Below, in pieces: positions 27,168 to 38,354 of a stretch of 64,000 nt of DNA. This DNA comes from Atlantibacter sp. RC6 (lineage in GTDB: Bacteria; Pseudomonadota; Gammaproteobacteria; Enterobacterales; Enterobacteriaceae), in assembly GCF_014193285.1 (NCBI RefSeq), contig NZ_JACHZE010000001.1, forward strand, positions 682,001 through 746,000, written 5' to 3'. The notes beneath the pieces are model-generated. The model saw only the letters and a program-made list of their open reading frames with translations. It was not told where the DNA came from and did not search any database. Both the position numbers and the translations under genes were made by a program. Positions within the stretch are counted from its first letter, which is position 1, and the number at the start of each line of letters is the position of its first letter.

Positions 27168-28493
27168 ATGAGCAATGTATCACACCAGCCGAAAATCGGC
27201 TTCGTCTCTCTGGGCTGCCCGAAAAACCTGGTGGACTCCGAACGCATCCTGACTGAACTGCGTACCGAAGGGTATGACGTGGTGCCGAGTTACGACAACG
27301 CCGATATGGTGATCGTCAATACCTGCGGCTTTATCGACAGCGCGGTGCAAGAGTCCCTGGAAGCCATCGGCGAAGCGTTAAACGAGAACGGCAAGGTGAT
27401 CGTGACCGGCTGTCTTGGCGCGAAAGAAGATCAGATCCGCGAAGTGCATCCGAAGGTGCTGGAAATCACCGGGCCGCACAGCTACGAGCAGGTGCTGGAA
27501 CATGTGCATCACTATGTGCCGAAGCCGAAGCACAACCCGTTTTTAAGCCTGGTGCCTGAACAGGGCGTCAAGCTGACCCCGCGCCACTATGCGTACCTGA
27601 AAATTTCCGAAGGCTGCAACCACCGTTGCACCTTCTGCATTATCCCGTCAATGCGCGGCGATCTGGTCAGCCGCCCGATTGGCGAGGTGCTGTCAGAAGC
27701 CAAACGGCTGGCGGACGCAGGCGTAAAAGAGATTCTGGTGATCTCCCAGGATACCTCCGCTTACGGCGTCGATGTGAAACACCGCATGGGCTTCCACAAC
27801 GGCGAGCCGGTCAAAACCAGCATGGTGGGCCTGTGCGAGCAGCTGGCGAAACTGGGTATCTGGACGCGTCTGCATTACGTGTACCCGTACCCGCATGTCG
27901 ACGATGTGATCCCGCTGATGGCCGAAGGCAAAGTGCTGCCTTATCTCGATATCCCGTTACAGCACGCCAGCCCGCGCATTTTAAAACTGATGAAGCGCCC
28001 AGGTTCTGTCGACCGCCAGCTTCAGCGCATCAAGCAGTGGCGCGAGATTTGCCCGGATCTGACCCTGCGCTCGACCTTTATTGTCGGCTTCCCTGGCGAA
28101 ACCGAAGAAGACTTCCAGATGCTGCTGGATTTCCTGAAAGAGGCCCGTCTGGATCGCGTTGGCTGCTTTAAATACAGCCCGGTTGAAGGCGCTGGCGCTA
28201 ACGACCTGCCGGATCAGATCCCGGAAGAGGTGAAGGAAGAACGCTGGAACCGCTTTATGCAACTCCAGCAGCAGATTTCCGCTGAGCGCCTGCAAGAAAA
28301 AGTGGGCCGCGAGATCATGGTGATCATCGATGAGGTGGACGAAGAAGGCGCGATTGGCCGCAGCATGGCGGACGCCCCGGAAATCGACGGCGCGGTCTAC
28401 CTGAACGGCGAAACCGACGTGAAACCGGGCGATATTATCCGCGTCAAAGTGGAAAACGCCGACGAGTACGATCTGTGGGGCAGCCGCGTTTAA
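27168..28493 (+). CDS. rimO: Ribosomal protein S12 methylthiotransferase RimO
   Basis: Radical-SAM enzyme that methylthiolates Asp88 of ribosomal protein S12, 441 residues. The N-terminal UPF0004 domain has cluster cysteines in SLGCPKN (Cys17), NTCGF and TGCLG; the radical-SAM motif CNHRCTFC lies near residue 149; a C-terminal TRAM domain closes the protein ([14 protein letters not shown] to YDLWGS). Single gene with a bidirectional terminator after it. Confidence 0.97.
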   Translation: MSNVSHQPKIGFVSLGCPKNLVDSERILTELRTEGYDVVPSYDNADMVIVNTCGFIDSAVQESLEAIGEALNENGKVIVTGCLGAKEDQIREVHPKVLEITGPHSYEQVLEHVHHYVPKPKHNPFLSLVPEQGVKLTPRHYAYLKISEGCNHRCTFCIIPSMRGDLVSRPIGEVLSEAKRLADAGVKEILVISQDTSAYGVDVKHRMGFHNGEPVKTSMVGLCEQLAKLGIWTRLHYVYPYPHVDDVIPLMAEGKVLPYLDIPLQHASPRILKLMKRPGSVDRQLQRIKQWREICPDLTLRSTFIVGFPGETEEDFQMLLDFLKEARLDRVGCFKYSPVEGAGANDLPDQIPEEVKEERWNRFMQLQQQISAERLQEKVGREIMVIIDEVDEEGAIGRSMADAPEIDGAVYLNGETDVKPGDIIRVKVENADEYDLWGSRV

Positions 28494-28507
28494 GCGCGCT
28501 TGCTGTG

Positions 28508-28535
28508 AAAAAGGCTGCCTGAGCAGCCTTTTTTT
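28508..28535. terminator. Bidirectional terminator between rimO and gsiD
   Basis: GGCTGC / GCAGCC with a CTGA loop, flanked by AAAAA on the left and TTTTTTT on the right. It serves rimO on the plus strand and the gsi operon on the minus strand. Confidence 0.9.
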
Positions 28536-29445
28536 AGCCTTTTATTTTGGGATCCAGCGCATCGCGCAGGCCGTCGCCCAGTAAATTAAACGCCAGCACC
28601 GTCAGGAAAATCGCCAGGCTCGGGAACAACGCCACGTGCGGCGCAATCACCATATCAGCGCGGGCCTCGTTGAGCATGGCGCCCCACTCCGGCGTGGGCG
28701 GCTGCGCGCCCAGACCGAGGAACGACAGGCTGGCGGCGGAGATAATCGAGGTGCCGATACGCATGGTGAAATAGACCACTATCGACGACACGGTACCCGG
28801 CAGAATATGGCGGAACAGGATGGTGAAATCCGATGCCCCGATGCTGCGCGCCGATTCGATAAAGGTTTGCTGCTTCAGCACCAGGGTATTGCCGCGCACC
28901 AGCCGGGCGAACGCCGGAATACTGAAAATCGCCACCGCGATAATCACGTTGGTCATCCCGCTGCCCATCACCGCCACCACGGCAATCGCCAGCAAAATGC
29001 CCGGAAAAGCGAACAGCACATCGCAGATGCGCATGATGATGCGATCCCACCAGCCTTCGTAATACCCCGCCAGCAGACCGAACACCGTGCCGATGGCCGC
29101 GCCGACCAGCACCGCCAGCACCCCGGCGGCCAGTGAAATACGCGAACCCACCAGGACGCGGCTGAAAATATCGCGCCCCAGAGAATCGACGCCGAACCAG
29201 TGCATCAGCGACGGGCCGTCGTTAAGCCGGTCATAATCGAAGTAATTTTCCGCATCAAACGGGGCCAGCCAGGGGGCCGCCACCGCCAGTACAATCAGCA
29301 ACAGCACAAAGCCGCCGGCGATCATCGCTACCGGCTGGCGCTTTAACCGCCGCCAGAATTCCGACCACGGCGTGCGCACCTGATGAGGATGCAGAGTTGG
29401 CATCGCGTTAAGTACCGCCTGTCGGCGCCAGTTAAAAAGTCGCAT
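28534..29445 (-). CDS. gsiD: Glutathione ABC transporter permease GsiD
   Basis: Inner-membrane permease (DppC/OppC type) of 303 residues for glutathione import. The EAA loop [20 protein letters not shown] lies near residues 195-215; [19 protein letters not shown] and [16 protein letters not shown] are family hallmarks. Begins 2 nt after the gsiC stop. The last gene of the operon. Confidence 0.96.
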   Translation of the reverse strand: MRLFNWRRQAVLNAMPTLHPHQVRTPWSEFWRRLKRQPVAMIAGGFVLLLIVLAVAAPWLAPFDAENYFDYDRLNDGPSLMHWFGVDSLGRDIFSRVLVGSRISLAAGVLAVLVGAAIGTVFGLLAGYYEGWWDRIIMRICDVLFAFPGILLAIAVVAVMGSGMTNVIIAVAIFSIPAFARLVRGNTLVLKQQTFIESARSIGASDFTILFRHILPGTVSSIVVYFTMRIGTSIISAASLSFLGLGAQPPTPEWGAMLNEARADMVIAPHVALFPSLAIFLTVLAFNLLGDGLRDALDPKIKG

Positions 29446-29447
29446 CC

Positions 29448-30368
29448 TTACTTGTACCTGATAGCCGGGTTAATGGCGGCGTAGAGCACGTCCACCACTA
29501 AGTTGATAAGAATAAACTCCAGAGAAAACAGCAGCACCTCCGCCTGGATCACCGGGTAGTCGCGCATTTCCACCGAATCCACCAGCAAGCGCCCCAGCCC
29601 CGGCCAGTTGAACACTTTTTCCACTACGATCGAGCCGCCAAGCAGGAAACCGAACTGCAAACCCATCATGGTGACCACCGGGATCATGGCGTTGCGTAGC
29701 GCGTGTTTCATCACTACCCAACGTTCAGTCACGCCTTTGGCCCTGGCAGTACGGATATAATCCTCCCCGAGTACATCGACAAACGACGCGCGGGTAAAGC
29801 GCGCCATCACCGCCGACACCGCCGCGCCCAAAGTGATGGACGGCAGAATGTAGTGCTGCCAGCTATCGGCGCCCACGGTGGGCAGCCAGCCCAGCTCTAC
29901 GGAAAACACCTGCATCAGCAGCATCCCCAGAGCAAACGCCGGGAAGGAAATACCGGATACCGCCAGGGTCATACTCAGCCGGTCCGGCCAGCGGTTGCGC
30001 CATACCGCCGCAATCACCCCTGCCGCCAGGCCAAACAGCACCGCCCAGACCATACTGGCGAGGGTTAACCCTAGTGTGGGCATAAAGCGGCTGGCGATCT
30101 CCTCGGAAACCGGACGGCGTGACACCAGCGAGGTGCCGAAATCCCCCTGTAGCACATTGCCCATATAGCTTAAAAACTGCGACCACAGGGGTTTATCGAG
30201 CCCCAACTGGCTGCGCACCATTTCAATCACCTGCGCGTCGGCCTCCGGCCCGGCAATCAGCCGCGCCGGATCGCCGGGCAACAGGTGAACAAATAAAAAC
30301 ACCAGCACCGCCACAATAAACAGCGTCGGGATTAATCCCAGCAGGCGTTTCACCACATAACTGAACAT
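29448..30368 (-). CDS. gsiC: Glutathione ABC transporter permease GsiC
   Basis: DppB/OppB-type permease of 306 residues, partner of GsiD. The N-terminus [17 protein letters not shown], the [25 protein letters not shown] coupling loop and [13 protein letters not shown] are diagnostic. A GC-rich hairpin separates it from gsiB. Confidence 0.96.
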   Translation of the reverse strand: MFSYVVKRLLGLIPTLFIVAVLVFLFVHLLPGDPARLIAGPEADAQVIEMVRSQLGLDKPLWSQFLSYMGNVLQGDFGTSLVSRRPVSEEIASRFMPTLGLTLASMVWAVLFGLAAGVIAAVWRNRWPDRLSMTLAVSGISFPAFALGMLLMQVFSVELGWLPTVGADSWQHYILPSITLGAAVSAVMARFTRASFVDVLGEDYIRTARAKGVTERWVVMKHALRNAMIPVVTMMGLQFGFLLGGSIVVEKVFNWPGLGRLLVDSVEMRDYPVIQAEVLLFSLEFILINLVVDVLYAAINPAIRYK

Positions 30369-30387
30369 CGCGATCCTTGAGCCTGGG

Positions 30388-30408
30388 CTTCCCCCGTTGC
30401 CGGGGGAG
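30388..30408 (-). terminator. Intercistronic hairpin between gsiB and gsiC
   Basis: TCCCCCG / CGGGGGA (30390-30396 with 30401-30407) with a TTGC loop. No T tract follows on the minus strand. As in the pot operon, it lies just after the binding-protein gene and could favour gsiB expression over the permeases; this is an inference. Confidence 0.5.
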
Positions 30409-30413
30409 CGCCG

Positions 30414-31952
30414 TTATTTAATATCCGCTTCTTCAAAACTAAAGCCGGTGTCCGGCATCATGTAAAACCCGCTCAGGGATTTGCTGTGCGCGGAAACCAG
30501 TTTTTCCACTACCAGCGGTACCCACGGGGATTCTTTCCAGATGATTTCCTGAGCGTTTTTATACAGGCTCGCTTTTTGCGCGTTATCGGTGGTTTTCAGC
30601 GCGTCGGCGAGGTCTTTATCCACCTGCGGGTTGCTGTAGAACGCGGTATTGAACAGCGTCGGCGGCCAGTTCTGGGAAGCGAACAGCGGCGACAGCGCCC
30701 AGTCGGCCTCGCCGGTTGACGCCGACCAGCCGGTGTAGAACATTCTCACCCCGCTCTCTTTCTGGCCTTTACCTTCCACTTCCGCCGCGCGCTGCCCGGC
30801 GTCCATGGCGGTGAGTTTCACCTTCACGCCCACCTGCGCCAGCTGCTGCTGGGTAAACTGCAACACTTTTTGCGCGGTGCTGTGGTTATGGGACGACCAC
30901 AGGGTGGTTTCAAATCCGTTCGGATAACCCGCCTCTTTCAGCAGCGCGCGCGCTTTGGCCGGATCGTAAGGCCAGGCTTTAAACGGCTCGGCAAAGGCGA
31001 TAGCGGGCGGCACCACGCCGGTTGCCGGCGTCGCGAACCCGGCAAAGGCCACTTTCACCAGCGCATCGCGGTTGATGGCGTAGTTAATGGCTTCACGTAC
31101 TTTCGGGTTGTCGAACGGTTTCTGGGTGACGTTCATGCTGATGTAGCGCTGCATAATCGACGGCGTGGTCACCAAATCCAGTTTGGCGTTCTTCTGGAGC
31201 ACCGCGGCCTGCTCGTAAGGGATCGGGAAGGCGAACTGCGCCTCGCCGGTTTGCAGCATCGCCGCGCGGGTATTGTTGTCGACGACCGGGCGCCAGGTGA
31301 TGGTGTCGAGCTTCGGCAGCCCCTGCTCCCAGTAGCTGGCGTTTTTCTTCACCTTGACGAAATCGGTCTGGTTCCAGGTCTCCAGCGAGTAAGGGCCAGT
31401 GCCGACCGGATGGAAGCCGATCTCTTTGCCGTATTTCTCCAGCGCCGCCGGGGAAATCATCGCCGTCGCCGGATGGGCGAGGATATTGATAAACGCCGAG
31501 AACGGCTGTTTGAGGGTGATCTTCACGGTAGCCGGGTCCACCGCCTCGGTGCTGGCGATGTTTTTGTACAGATTGTAGCGCTTGAGTTTGTTATCCGGAT
31601 TGCTGGCGCGGTCGAGGTTCACTTTCACCGCGGCGGCGTTGAAGTCGGTGCCGTCCTGGAATTTAACGCCCTGGCGCAGTTTTACGGTATACACCAGCCC
31701 GTCATCGGAAACGGTGTAGCTTTCGGCCAGCACGTTTTTCACTTTCATCTCTTTATCCAGGCCAAACAGCCCCTGATAAAACGATTTGGCGACCTGCTGG
31801 GACAGGGTGTCGTTGGCGTCGTACGGGTCGAGCGTCGTAAAGTTCGACGCCACCGCCACGGTGACATCTTTTGCGGCGAAGGCTGAACCGGCGAACAGCG
31901 CCGCGCTGATGCTGGCCGCGGCCAGTAACTTACGGGTGATGGGTTGTGTCAT
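30414..31952 (-). CDS. gsiB: Glutathione-binding periplasmic protein GsiB
   Basis: Periplasmic SBP family 5 protein of 512 residues that binds glutathione. The signal peptide of about 26 residues ends GSAFA before [12 protein letters not shown]. The family blocks [25 protein letters not shown] and [15 protein letters not shown] are intact. Situated 38 nt after gsiA. Confidence 0.96.
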   Translation of the reverse strand: MTQPITRKLLAAASISAALFAGSAFAAKDVTVAVASNFTTLDPYDANDTLSQQVAKSFYQGLFGLDKEMKVKNVLAESYTVSDDGLVYTVKLRQGVKFQDGTDFNAAAVKVNLDRASNPDNKLKRYNLYKNIASTEAVDPATVKITLKQPFSAFINILAHPATAMISPAALEKYGKEIGFHPVGTGPYSLETWNQTDFVKVKKNASYWEQGLPKLDTITWRPVVDNNTRAAMLQTGEAQFAFPIPYEQAAVLQKNAKLDLVTTPSIMQRYISMNVTQKPFDNPKVREAINYAINRDALVKVAFAGFATPATGVVPPAIAFAEPFKAWPYDPAKARALLKEAGYPNGFETTLWSSHNHSTAQKVLQFTQQQLAQVGVKVKLTAMDAGQRAAEVEGKGQKESGVRMFYTGWSASTGEADWALSPLFASQNWPPTLFNTAFYSNPQVDKDLADALKTTDNAQKASLYKNAQEIIWKESPWVPLVVEKLVSAHSKSLSGFYMMPDTGFSFEEADIK

Positions 31953-31990
31953 GTTATTTCCTCATTATCCCTGCATTTTTATTGTTGGAT

Positions 31991-33847
31991 TTACGCGTTG
32001 CCGATGGGATGGCGCGCCACAAAGTGATCAGGCCCGACCGATACCAGCGGAGCAACAAAGGGGTTATCGCCGCGCCTGCGGGTGGCACTGGGGATGTCAT
32101 CGGATATCAGCACCGGCTGGCGACGCCGGTGCGCCGGGTCGGCCACCGGCACGGCGGCCATCAGTTTGCGGGTATACGGGTGCTGGGGGTTCTCAAACAC
32201 CGCCTGGCGTGGGCCGATCTCGACAATCTGCCCGAGATACATCACCGCCACGCGGTGGCTGATGCGCTCCACCACCGCCATATCGTGCGAAATAAATAAA
32301 AAAGCGATGCCGAATTCCCGCTGCAAATCGAGCAACAGATTGATGATCTGCGCGCGAATCGACACATCCAGCGCCGAGACCGATTCATCGGCAATCACCA
32401 CTTTGGGATTGAGCGCCAGCGCCCGGGCGATGCAAATCCGCTGGCGCTGGCCGCCGGAAAACTCATGCGGATAGCGCCAGGCGTGTTCCGGCTTGAGCCC
32501 CACGCGCTCCAGCAGCCAGGCCACCCGCTGGCCGGCGGCCTCGCCCTTCATTAAGCCGTGCACCAGCAGCGGCTCCATAATCGAATAGCCTACCGTCAGG
32601 CGCGGATCGAGCGAGGCGTAGGGGTCCTGGAAGATAAACTGGATATCCCGGCGCACCGGCTGCATTTCCGACGGTGACAGCTTATCAATGCGCTTGCCTT
32701 CGAAGGTGATGCTGCCGGACTCACTCTCCACCAGCCGCAACAGTGAACGCCCGATGGTGGATTTCCCGCAGCCGGATTCGCCCACCAGCGCCAGCGTCTC
32801 GCCGGGCCACAGATCAAAACTGACATGCTCGACGGCGTGCACCTCCCGCGTAATGCGGTTGAGAATACCGCTGCGCACCGGAAAGCGTGTCACCAGGTCG
32901 CGCACCTGCAAAATCGGGCCTTCATCGGTAATGACCGTATCGCGCTGCGGCCGTTTCTCGTCGCCGGCGGCATCATTAAGCAGCGGGAATTTACGCGGTA
33001 GCGGGTGGCCCTTCATCGAACCCAGACGTGGCACCGCCGCCAGCAGCGCTTTGGTATAAGGGTGCCGGGGATGGCTAAAAATCTCGTTAACCGGGGCGGT
33101 TTCTACCGCCTTGCCCTGGTACATCACCAGCACCCGGTCTGCCAGATCCGCCACCACGCCCATATCGTGAGTGATAAAAATCACCCCCATGGACATTTCC
33201 TGCTGCAACACACGGATGAGCTGAAGGATTTGCGCCTGGATAGTGACGTCCAGCGCGGTCGTCGGCTCGTCGGCAATCAACACCGCCGGTTTACAGGAGA
33301 GCGCCATGGCGATCATCACCCGCTGGCGCATCCCGCCAGAGAGCTGGTGCGGATAACGGGATAAAATCGCCTGGGATTCGGGGATGCGCACCAGATCGAG
33401 CATCCGCTTCGCCTCCGCCAGGGCGCTTTTATGGCTCAGCCCCTGATGCAGGCGAATAGATTCGGCGATTTGCTCGCCCACCGGAAAGACCGGATTCAGG
33501 GAGGTCATCGGCTCCTGGAAAATCATCGCCATATCGGCGCCGCGCACGTCACGCATCCGGCCCTGGCTGGCGGTAGCCAGATCCAACACCTGCCCGTTGC
33601 GCCGCCGCAGCCGCATCGGCCCACTGGACACCTCGCCGCCCGCCTGTTCGATTAAGCGCATCAGCGCCAGCGCGGTCACCGATTTCCCGGAACCGGATTC
33701 GCCGACAATCGCCAGGGTTTCTCCGCGTCGCAGCGAAAAATTCAGCCCGCTGACCGCCTGGGTAACGCCCTGCTCCTGACGGAACGCGATGTTGAGATCC
33801 TCAACCGCGAGCACCTCGTCGTCCGTCAGTAATTCATTCTGTGACAC
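31991..33847 (-). CDS. gsiA: Glutathione ABC transporter ATP-binding protein GsiA
   Basis: Double ATPase of 618 residues powering GsiBCD. Two complete ABC cassettes are present: Walker A GESGSGKS then GESGCGKS, signatures LSGGMRQR and FSGGQRQR, Walker [10 protein letters not shown] and VVIADESVS. The second Walker B ends in DES rather than DEP/DEA. I chose the GTG at 33847 ([22 protein letters not shown]), which has GGAGG 5 nt ahead and aligns exactly with the E. coli N-terminus; the ATG at 33898 would add 17 residues. Overlaps iaaA by 14 bases. Confidence 0.94.
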   Translation of the reverse strand: MSQNELLTDDEVLAVEDLNIAFRQEQGVTQAVSGLNFSLRRGETLAIVGESGSGKSVTALALMRLIEQAGGEVSSGPMRLRRRNGQVLDLATASQGRMRDVRGADMAMIFQEPMTSLNPVFPVGEQIAESIRLHQGLSHKSALAEAKRMLDLVRIPESQAILSRYPHQLSGGMRQRVMIAMALSCKPAVLIADEPTTALDVTIQAQILQLIRVLQQEMSMGVIFITHDMGVVADLADRVLVMYQGKAVETAPVNEIFSHPRHPYTKALLAAVPRLGSMKGHPLPRKFPLLNDAAGDEKRPQRDTVITDEGPILQVRDLVTRFPVRSGILNRITREVHAVEHVSFDLWPGETLALVGESGCGKSTIGRSLLRLVESESGSITFEGKRIDKLSPSEMQPVRRDIQFIFQDPYASLDPRLTVGYSIMEPLLVHGLMKGEAAGQRVAWLLERVGLKPEHAWRYPHEFSGGQRQRICIARALALNPKVVIADESVSALDVSIRAQIINLLLDLQREFGIAFLFISHDMAVVERISHRVAVMYLGQIVEIGPRQAVFENPQHPYTRKLMAAVPVADPAHRRRQPVLISDDIPSATRRRGDNPFVAPLVSVGPDHFVARHPIGNA

Positions 33848-34796
33848 CAGCGCCTCCTGCTTCCGGGTAAATGCCCACCGTGGGCGCATCGCCAACATAG
33901 CCGTAGCCGCGGTACATACCTTCGCTGTTAAACGGCATCGCCACGTTGCCTTCCCGGTCGATGGCGATCAGCCCGCCGCTGCCGCCGAGCGCCGGGATCT
34001 TCTCCATCACCACCCGTTGCGCCGCCTCGGGTAAACTCAACCCGGCATACTCCATCAGCGCGGCGATGTCATAGGCCGCCAGCGCGCGAATAAACACTTC
34101 GCCGGTGCCGGTGCAGGAGACCGCCACACTGGCATTGTTGGCATAGCATCCCGCGCCCGGCAGCGGCGAATCCCCTACCCGGCCCGGCAGTTTATTGGTC
34201 ATCCCGCCGGTGGAGGTTGCCGCGGCAAGATTGCCGTGGCGATCCAGCGCGACCGCGCCGACGGTGCCCATTTTGCGCTGCTCATCCAGCGGCGCGCTGT
34301 GATCAAGCTGAACGGCGTTCTGTTGTTGCGCCTGCTGCAACTGCGCCAGCCGCTCCGGGGTGGAAAAAATCTCCGGCGAGACGCTTTCCATGCCGTGCTG
34401 ATGAGCGAAAGCTTCCGCCCCGTCGCCAATCAGCAGTACGTGCAGGCTTTTTTCCAGCACCAGCCGCGCCGCGAGCACCGGATTGCGCAGATGGCTAACA
34501 CCCGCTACCGCGCCCGCCTTTAAGGTATGGCCTTCCATCACGCAGGCGTCCAGTTCGTGGGTGGCGTCCCGGGTAAACACCGCGCCGATCCCGGCGTTGA
34601 ATAACGGGCACTCTTCCAGTAAACGCACGGCTTCGGTAACCGCATCCAGCGCGCTGCCGCCCGCTTCCAGAATCGCCTGCCCGGCCTCAATCACCGAGCC
34701 TAACGCGGCGATATACTGGCGCTCCCGCTCCGCGCTCATGCTGGCCCGGGCAATCGCCCCTGCGCCGCCGTGTATGGCAATAACCGCTTTTCCCAT
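33834..34796 (-). CDS. iaaA: Isoaspartyl peptidase / L-asparaginase IaaA
   Basis: Ntn-hydrolase of 320 residues that cleaves isoaspartyl dipeptides and L-asparagine. The precursor self-cleaves before the nucleophile Thr178 in [11 protein letters not shown]; the alpha part begins [15 protein letters not shown] and the beta part carries [18 protein letters not shown]. The ATG at 34796 fits the family; two more in-frame ATGs lie 18 and 21 bases upstream. First gene of the gsi operon, divergent from moeA. Confidence 0.95.
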   Translation of the reverse strand: MGKAVIAIHGGAGAIARASMSAERERQYIAALGSVIEAGQAILEAGGSALDAVTEAVRLLEECPLFNAGIGAVFTRDATHELDACVMEGHTLKAGAVAGVSHLRNPVLAARLVLEKSLHVLLIGDGAEAFAHQHGMESVSPEIFSTPERLAQLQQAQQQNAVQLDHSAPLDEQRKMGTVGAVALDRHGNLAAATSTGGMTNKLPGRVGDSPLPGAGCYANNASVAVSCTGTGEVFIRALAAYDIAALMEYAGLSLPEAAQRVVMEKIPALGGSGGLIAIDREGNVAMPFNSEGMYRGYGYVGDAPTVGIYPEAGGAGVTE

Positions 34797-35002
34797 GCTC
34801 TGTTTATCCTGCATCAATAAGGTATTGCCACGTTTTCTTTATAAATATCATTATCGTTGCAATTTATTCATATCGAATTTGAATATAGAAAGTGCCACAT
34901 GTGATGTAAAGCGCCCCGGCTCCCCTCCCCCCAGATGGGGCATCCCGCTGAAGTGCGATTTCTGACATAATGCACCCTTTATTTCCCGCCAGGAGAGAGC
35001 TC

Positions 35003-36235
35003 ATGGATTTCAACGCTGGATTGATGGCGCTTGATGACGCCCTTGGACAGATGCTTGCCCGTATCACGCCGCTGACCGATACCGAAACCTTACCGCTGCA
35101 ACAGGCTTTTGGCCGGGTGCTGGCGCGCGATGTCACCTCGCCGATGGACGTTCCCGGATTCGATAATTCAGCGATGGACGGTTACGCGGTACGCCTGGAC
35201 GATGTGAAAGACGGCGCGGTACTGCCGGTGGCGGGCAAAGCCTTTGCCGGACAACCGTTCCAGGGCGAATGGCCGCAGGGCACCTGCATCCGCATCATGA
35301 CCGGCGCGCCGGTTCCAACCGGCTGTGACGCGGTGATCATGCAGGAAGAAGCCGACGCCAACGACGCGGGCGTGCGTTTCCCGCATCCGGTGCGTCCGGG
35401 GCAAAACATTCGCCTGCGCGGGGAAGATATCCAGCGCGATGCGGCGGTGCTCACCGCCGGAACCCGCCTCACCGTGGGTGAACTGCCGATGCTGGCGTCG
35501 CTCGGCATCCCTCATGTGGAGGTGGCGCGTAAAACCAGAGTGGCGATTTTTTCCACCGGCGATGAGCTACAACTGCCAGGCCAGCCGCTCGGCGACGGCC
35601 AGATTTACGACACCAACCGCCTTGCGGTGCACGTGATGCTGGAGCAACTCGGCTGCGAGGTGATCAACCTTGGGATAATCCCGGACGATCCGGATGCGCT
35701 GCGTGCCGCGTTTATCAAGGCCGACAGCGAGGCAGACGTGGTGCTCAGCTCGGGCGGCGTCTCGGTAGGCGAAGCCGATTTCACCAAAACGCTGCTGGAA
35801 GAGCTGGGCGAAATCACCTTCTGGAAACTGGCGATCAAGCCGGGCAAACCTTTCGCGTTTGGTCGTCTGCCGAATAGCTGGTTCTGCGGCTTGCCGGGTA
35901 ATCCCGTTTCGGCGGCGCTGACCTTCTACCAGTTGGTGATCCCGCTGCTGGCGAAGCTGAACGGCCAGCACTCGCCGTCTCTGCCGCAAACCCTGCGGGT
36001 GCGCGCCGGAGGTCGCTTTAAAAAATCGCTGGGACGCCTCGACTTCCAGCGCGGCATTTTGCAGCGCGGCGCGGACGGCACGCCGGAAGTGGTTACCACC
36101 GGCCATCAGGGATCGCATATTTTCAGCTCGTTCAGCCACGGCAACTGTTTTGTGGTGCTGGAGCGCGAGCGCGGCAATGTCGAAGCCGGTGAATGGGTCG
36201 AGGTTCAGCCCTTCAATCATCTGTTTGGAGGCTAA
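35003..36235 (+). CDS. moeA: Molybdopterin molybdenumtransferase MoeA
   Basis: Inserts molybdenum into adenylylated molybdopterin, the last step of Moco synthesis; 410 residues. Family blocks include [62 protein letters not shown] and [11 protein letters not shown]. The ATG at 35003 has AGGAGAG ahead; an earlier ATG at 34970 adds 11 residues without support. moeB follows after 2 nt. Confidence 0.96.
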   Translation: MDFNAGLMALDDALGQMLARITPLTDTETLPLQQAFGRVLARDVTSPMDVPGFDNSAMDGYAVRLDDVKDGAVLPVAGKAFAGQPFQGEWPQGTCIRIMTGAPVPTGCDAVIMQEEADANDAGVRFPHPVRPGQNIRLRGEDIQRDAAVLTAGTRLTVGELPMLASLGIPHVEVARKTRVAIFSTGDELQLPGQPLGDGQIYDTNRLAVHVMLEQLGCEVINLGIIPDDPDALRAAFIKADSEADVVLSSGGVSVGEADFTKTLLEELGEITFWKLAIKPGKPFAFGRLPNSWFCGLPGNPVSAALTFYQLVIPLLAKLNGQHSPSLPQTLRVRAGGRFKKSLGRLDFQRGILQRGADGTPEVVTTGHQGSHIFSSFSHGNCFVVLERERGNVEAGEWVEVQPFNHLFGG

Positions 36236-36237
36236 CC

Positions 36238-36987
36238 ATGGAACAGCTCACCGACCAGGAGATGATGCGCTATAACCGGCAAATCGTGCTGCGCGGATTC
36301 GATTTTGACGGCCAGGAGCGTCTGAAAGCCGCGCGGGTATTGATTGTCGGGCTCGGTGGGCTGGGCTGCGCCGCCAGCCAGTATCTGGCGGCGGCGGGCG
36401 TCGGGCAGTTAACGCTGGTGGATTTTGATACGGTTTCCGTTTCCAATCTGCAACGCCAGACGCTACACCGCGATGCCACTGTCGGCCTGCTGAAAGTGGA
36501 TTCGGCGCGTGAACAGCTCGCCGCCATTAATCCCGGCGCCGTGATTGATACCGTCGCCACCCTGCTGGACGACGCGGCGATGGCAAAACAGATCGCCGCG
36601 CACGATCTGGTGCTGGACTGCACCGATAATGTCGAGGTGCGCAATCAGCTTAACCGGCTGGCGTTTGCTCAAAAGATCCCGCTGGTTTCCGGCGCGGCGA
36701 TCCGCATGGAAGGGCAGATCACGGTATTTACCTGGGGCGACGACGAGCCCTGCTACCGCTGCCTGAGCCGGTTATTCGGCGACGGCGCGTTAAGCTGCGT
36801 GGAGGCAGGCGTCATGGCCCCGCTGGTTGGGGTGATTGGCGCGATGCAGGCCATGGAAGCGATCAAAATCCTCGCCCGGTACGGTAAAACCGCAGCGGGC
36901 AAAATTGTGATGTACGACGCCATGACCTGTCAGTTCCGCGAGATGAAGCTGGCGCGCAACCCGCAGTGCGACGTCTGCGGCCATTAA
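36238..36987 (+). CDS. moeB: Molybdopterin-synthase adenylyltransferase MoeB
   Basis: E1-like enzyme of 249 residues that adenylylates the C-terminus of MoaD. The nucleotide-binding loop VGLGGLGCAASQYLA, DFDTVSVSNLQRQ and DCTDNVEVRNQLN are present, with zinc cysteines in CYRC (near 172-175) and CDVC near the end. Its stop codon overlaps the convergent LacI-type gene by 4 bases. Confidence 0.97.
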   Translation: MEQLTDQEMMRYNRQIVLRGFDFDGQERLKAARVLIVGLGGLGCAASQYLAAAGVGQLTLVDFDTVSVSNLQRQTLHRDATVGLLKVDSAREQLAAINPGAVIDTVATLLDDAAMAKQIAAHDLVLDCTDNVEVRNQLNRLAFAQKIPLVSGAAIRMEGQITVFTWGDDEPCYRCLSRLFGDGALSCVEAGVMAPLVGVIGAMQAMEAIKILARYGKTAAGKIVMYDAMTCQFREMKLARNPQCDVCGH

Positions 36988-38054
36988 TCATCATATAAGC
37001 TATTGTGCCGTGCCCCGGCGGCGTGTTTGCCGCTGCGGATACGGCGCACCGACTCCCTGACCGCCAGAGAGCCGTGCAACAGCAGCGTACCGCAGGCCGC
37101 GTGGGGCCGGATCAGCCGCTGTTGCAGCATCAACACCGCCTCTTCCCCTAACTCATCGCGCGGTACGTGCATCGCGGTGAGCGGCACATCCTGAATCGCC
37201 GCCAGATTAAAGGCGTCAATACTCATCACCGAGATATCCTGCGGCACCCGCAAACCGGCTTTTTGCAGCGCGGTGACCGCTCCAGCCGCCATAAAATCGC
37301 CGCCCGCCAGAATGGCGCTGGGCAACGGGCCGTCAGCATTCGCCAGAAAATCGCCGATCAGCGTCTCGCTCTCTTTTGCGCTAAAGCTGCTGGCGGCGAT
37401 GAGATGGCGGGATTCATCAAACGCCAGGTTGTGCGCCTCCCAGCTCTCTTTGATGCCCGCCAGCCGCAAGTCCATGGTATAGCGCCGCAAACACAGCAGG
37501 TTAACCACCTGCTTATGCCCCATCTCAAACAGATAACGGGCGGCGGCTTCGCCGATGGAACGGTGATCCGGCGCGACTGCCGGGAGGCGCATTTTCGCGT
37601 CGCGGCAGTTAATCAGCATGCAAGGTTTGCCGGACTCCGCCGCCAAATCGTGAACATGGGCGCTGTCGATACCCAGCAGGATTGCGGCCTGGGTTTCCGG
37701 CTCGTTGATCCGCGCCAGAAACAGGCTGGCGTCGCTGTCCTCTTCCTCCAGCGCGCAGTAGCGTAGCCGTACATCATGAGGAGCCAGCGCCTTATTGATG
37801 CTCTGGATCACCCGGTAATAAAAGATATCGGAACGCTCGTCGAAGGCGCGCTGCGGCGCGAACACCAGCAGGTTATTAAGCAGTAACCGGCCTGCCGCCA
37901 TATCGTCCAGCACGCCGACTTGACGGGCGCAGGCTAAGACGCGCGCCCGCGCCGCGTCGCTGGTGTTCGACTTCCCTGCCAGCACGCGGGAAACCGTACT
38001 GATCGACAGGCCAGTTTGCCGGGCAATCAGGCTGATTTTAAGGTTTTTGCTCAT
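36984..38054 (-). CDS. LacI-family transcriptional regulator
   Basis: Regulator of 356 residues. HTH plus hinge at about residues 5-50 (ISLIARQTGLSISTVSRVLAGKSNTSDAAR), then a sugar-binding periplasmic-like core (AILAGGDFMAAGAVTALQKAGL, SVMSIDAF). The ATG at 38054 was chosen over a TTG at 38072. It is divergent from an MFS transporter and a GH31 glycosidase, so it most likely controls them in response to a sugar or its phosphate. No K-12 gene sits here. Confidence 0.9.
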   Translation of the reverse strand: MSKNLKISLIARQTGLSISTVSRVLAGKSNTSDAARARVLACARQVGVLDDMAAGRLLLNNLLVFAPQRAFDERSDIFYYRVIQSINKALAPHDVRLRYCALEEEDSDASLFLARINEPETQAAILLGIDSAHVHDLAAESGKPCMLINCRDAKMRLPAVAPDHRSIGEAAARYLFEMGHKQVVNLLCLRRYTMDLRLAGIKESWEAHNLAFDESRHLIAASSFSAKESETLIGDFLANADGPLPSAILAGGDFMAAGAVTALQKAGLRVPQDISVMSIDAFNLAAIQDVPLTAMHVPRDELGEEAVLMLQQRLIRPHAACGTLLLHGSLAVRESVRRIRSGKHAAGARHNSLYDD

Positions 38055-38079
38055 TATGTGATCTACGCCCAATCGTCAA

Positions 38080-38095
38080 ATGAAAAAATTTTCAT
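38080..38095. promoter_or_regulatory. Inverted repeat upstream of the LacI-type gene
   Basis: ATGAAAA / TTTTCAT around a 2-bp AA centre, 26 bp ahead of the regulator start. LacI-family operators are palindromes of this size, though usually with a central CG. It is a candidate auto-regulatory operator. Confidence 0.5.
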
Positions 38096-38211
38096 GGAAT
38101 AAATAGTAGTAATTTCAGCAGTTAAATCAGCGTAACGTCACATTGCGCAGATTAATGAGAAATTTTGCACAATTTCCACTTTTTTCACGCCAGCCCCTTA
38201 TCTAGTCTCAG

Positions 38212-38225
38212 ATTGGTCAACCAAT
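38212..38225. promoter_or_regulatory. Inverted repeat upstream of the MFS-GH31 genes
   Basis: ATTGGT / ACCAAT around a CA centre, 130 bp before the MFS start. A half-site ACCAAT recurs at 38319-38324. It could be an operator for the sugar cassette; the binding protein is unknown. Confidence 0.4.
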
Positions 38226-38354
38226 ACGCTACAGGACCTATCGATAGCAACACTATTTCAAAGGAAGATGAAATCTGCGCGGTGCCGTCCGGTTAACCCC
38301 CGCTCCGCGAGTTGTCATACCAATCAACCATATTAACGCTGTCTGGAGACCGTT

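Noticed and set aside
30870-31886. 338-codon plus-strand frame inside gsiB
   Set aside because: Antisense to a clear binding-protein gene with signal peptide; no Shine-Dalgarno or domain.
34797-35002. Possible riboswitch (molybdenum cofactor type) before moeA
   Set aside because: The known Moco element precedes moaA, and only a short C-rich stem is visible here.
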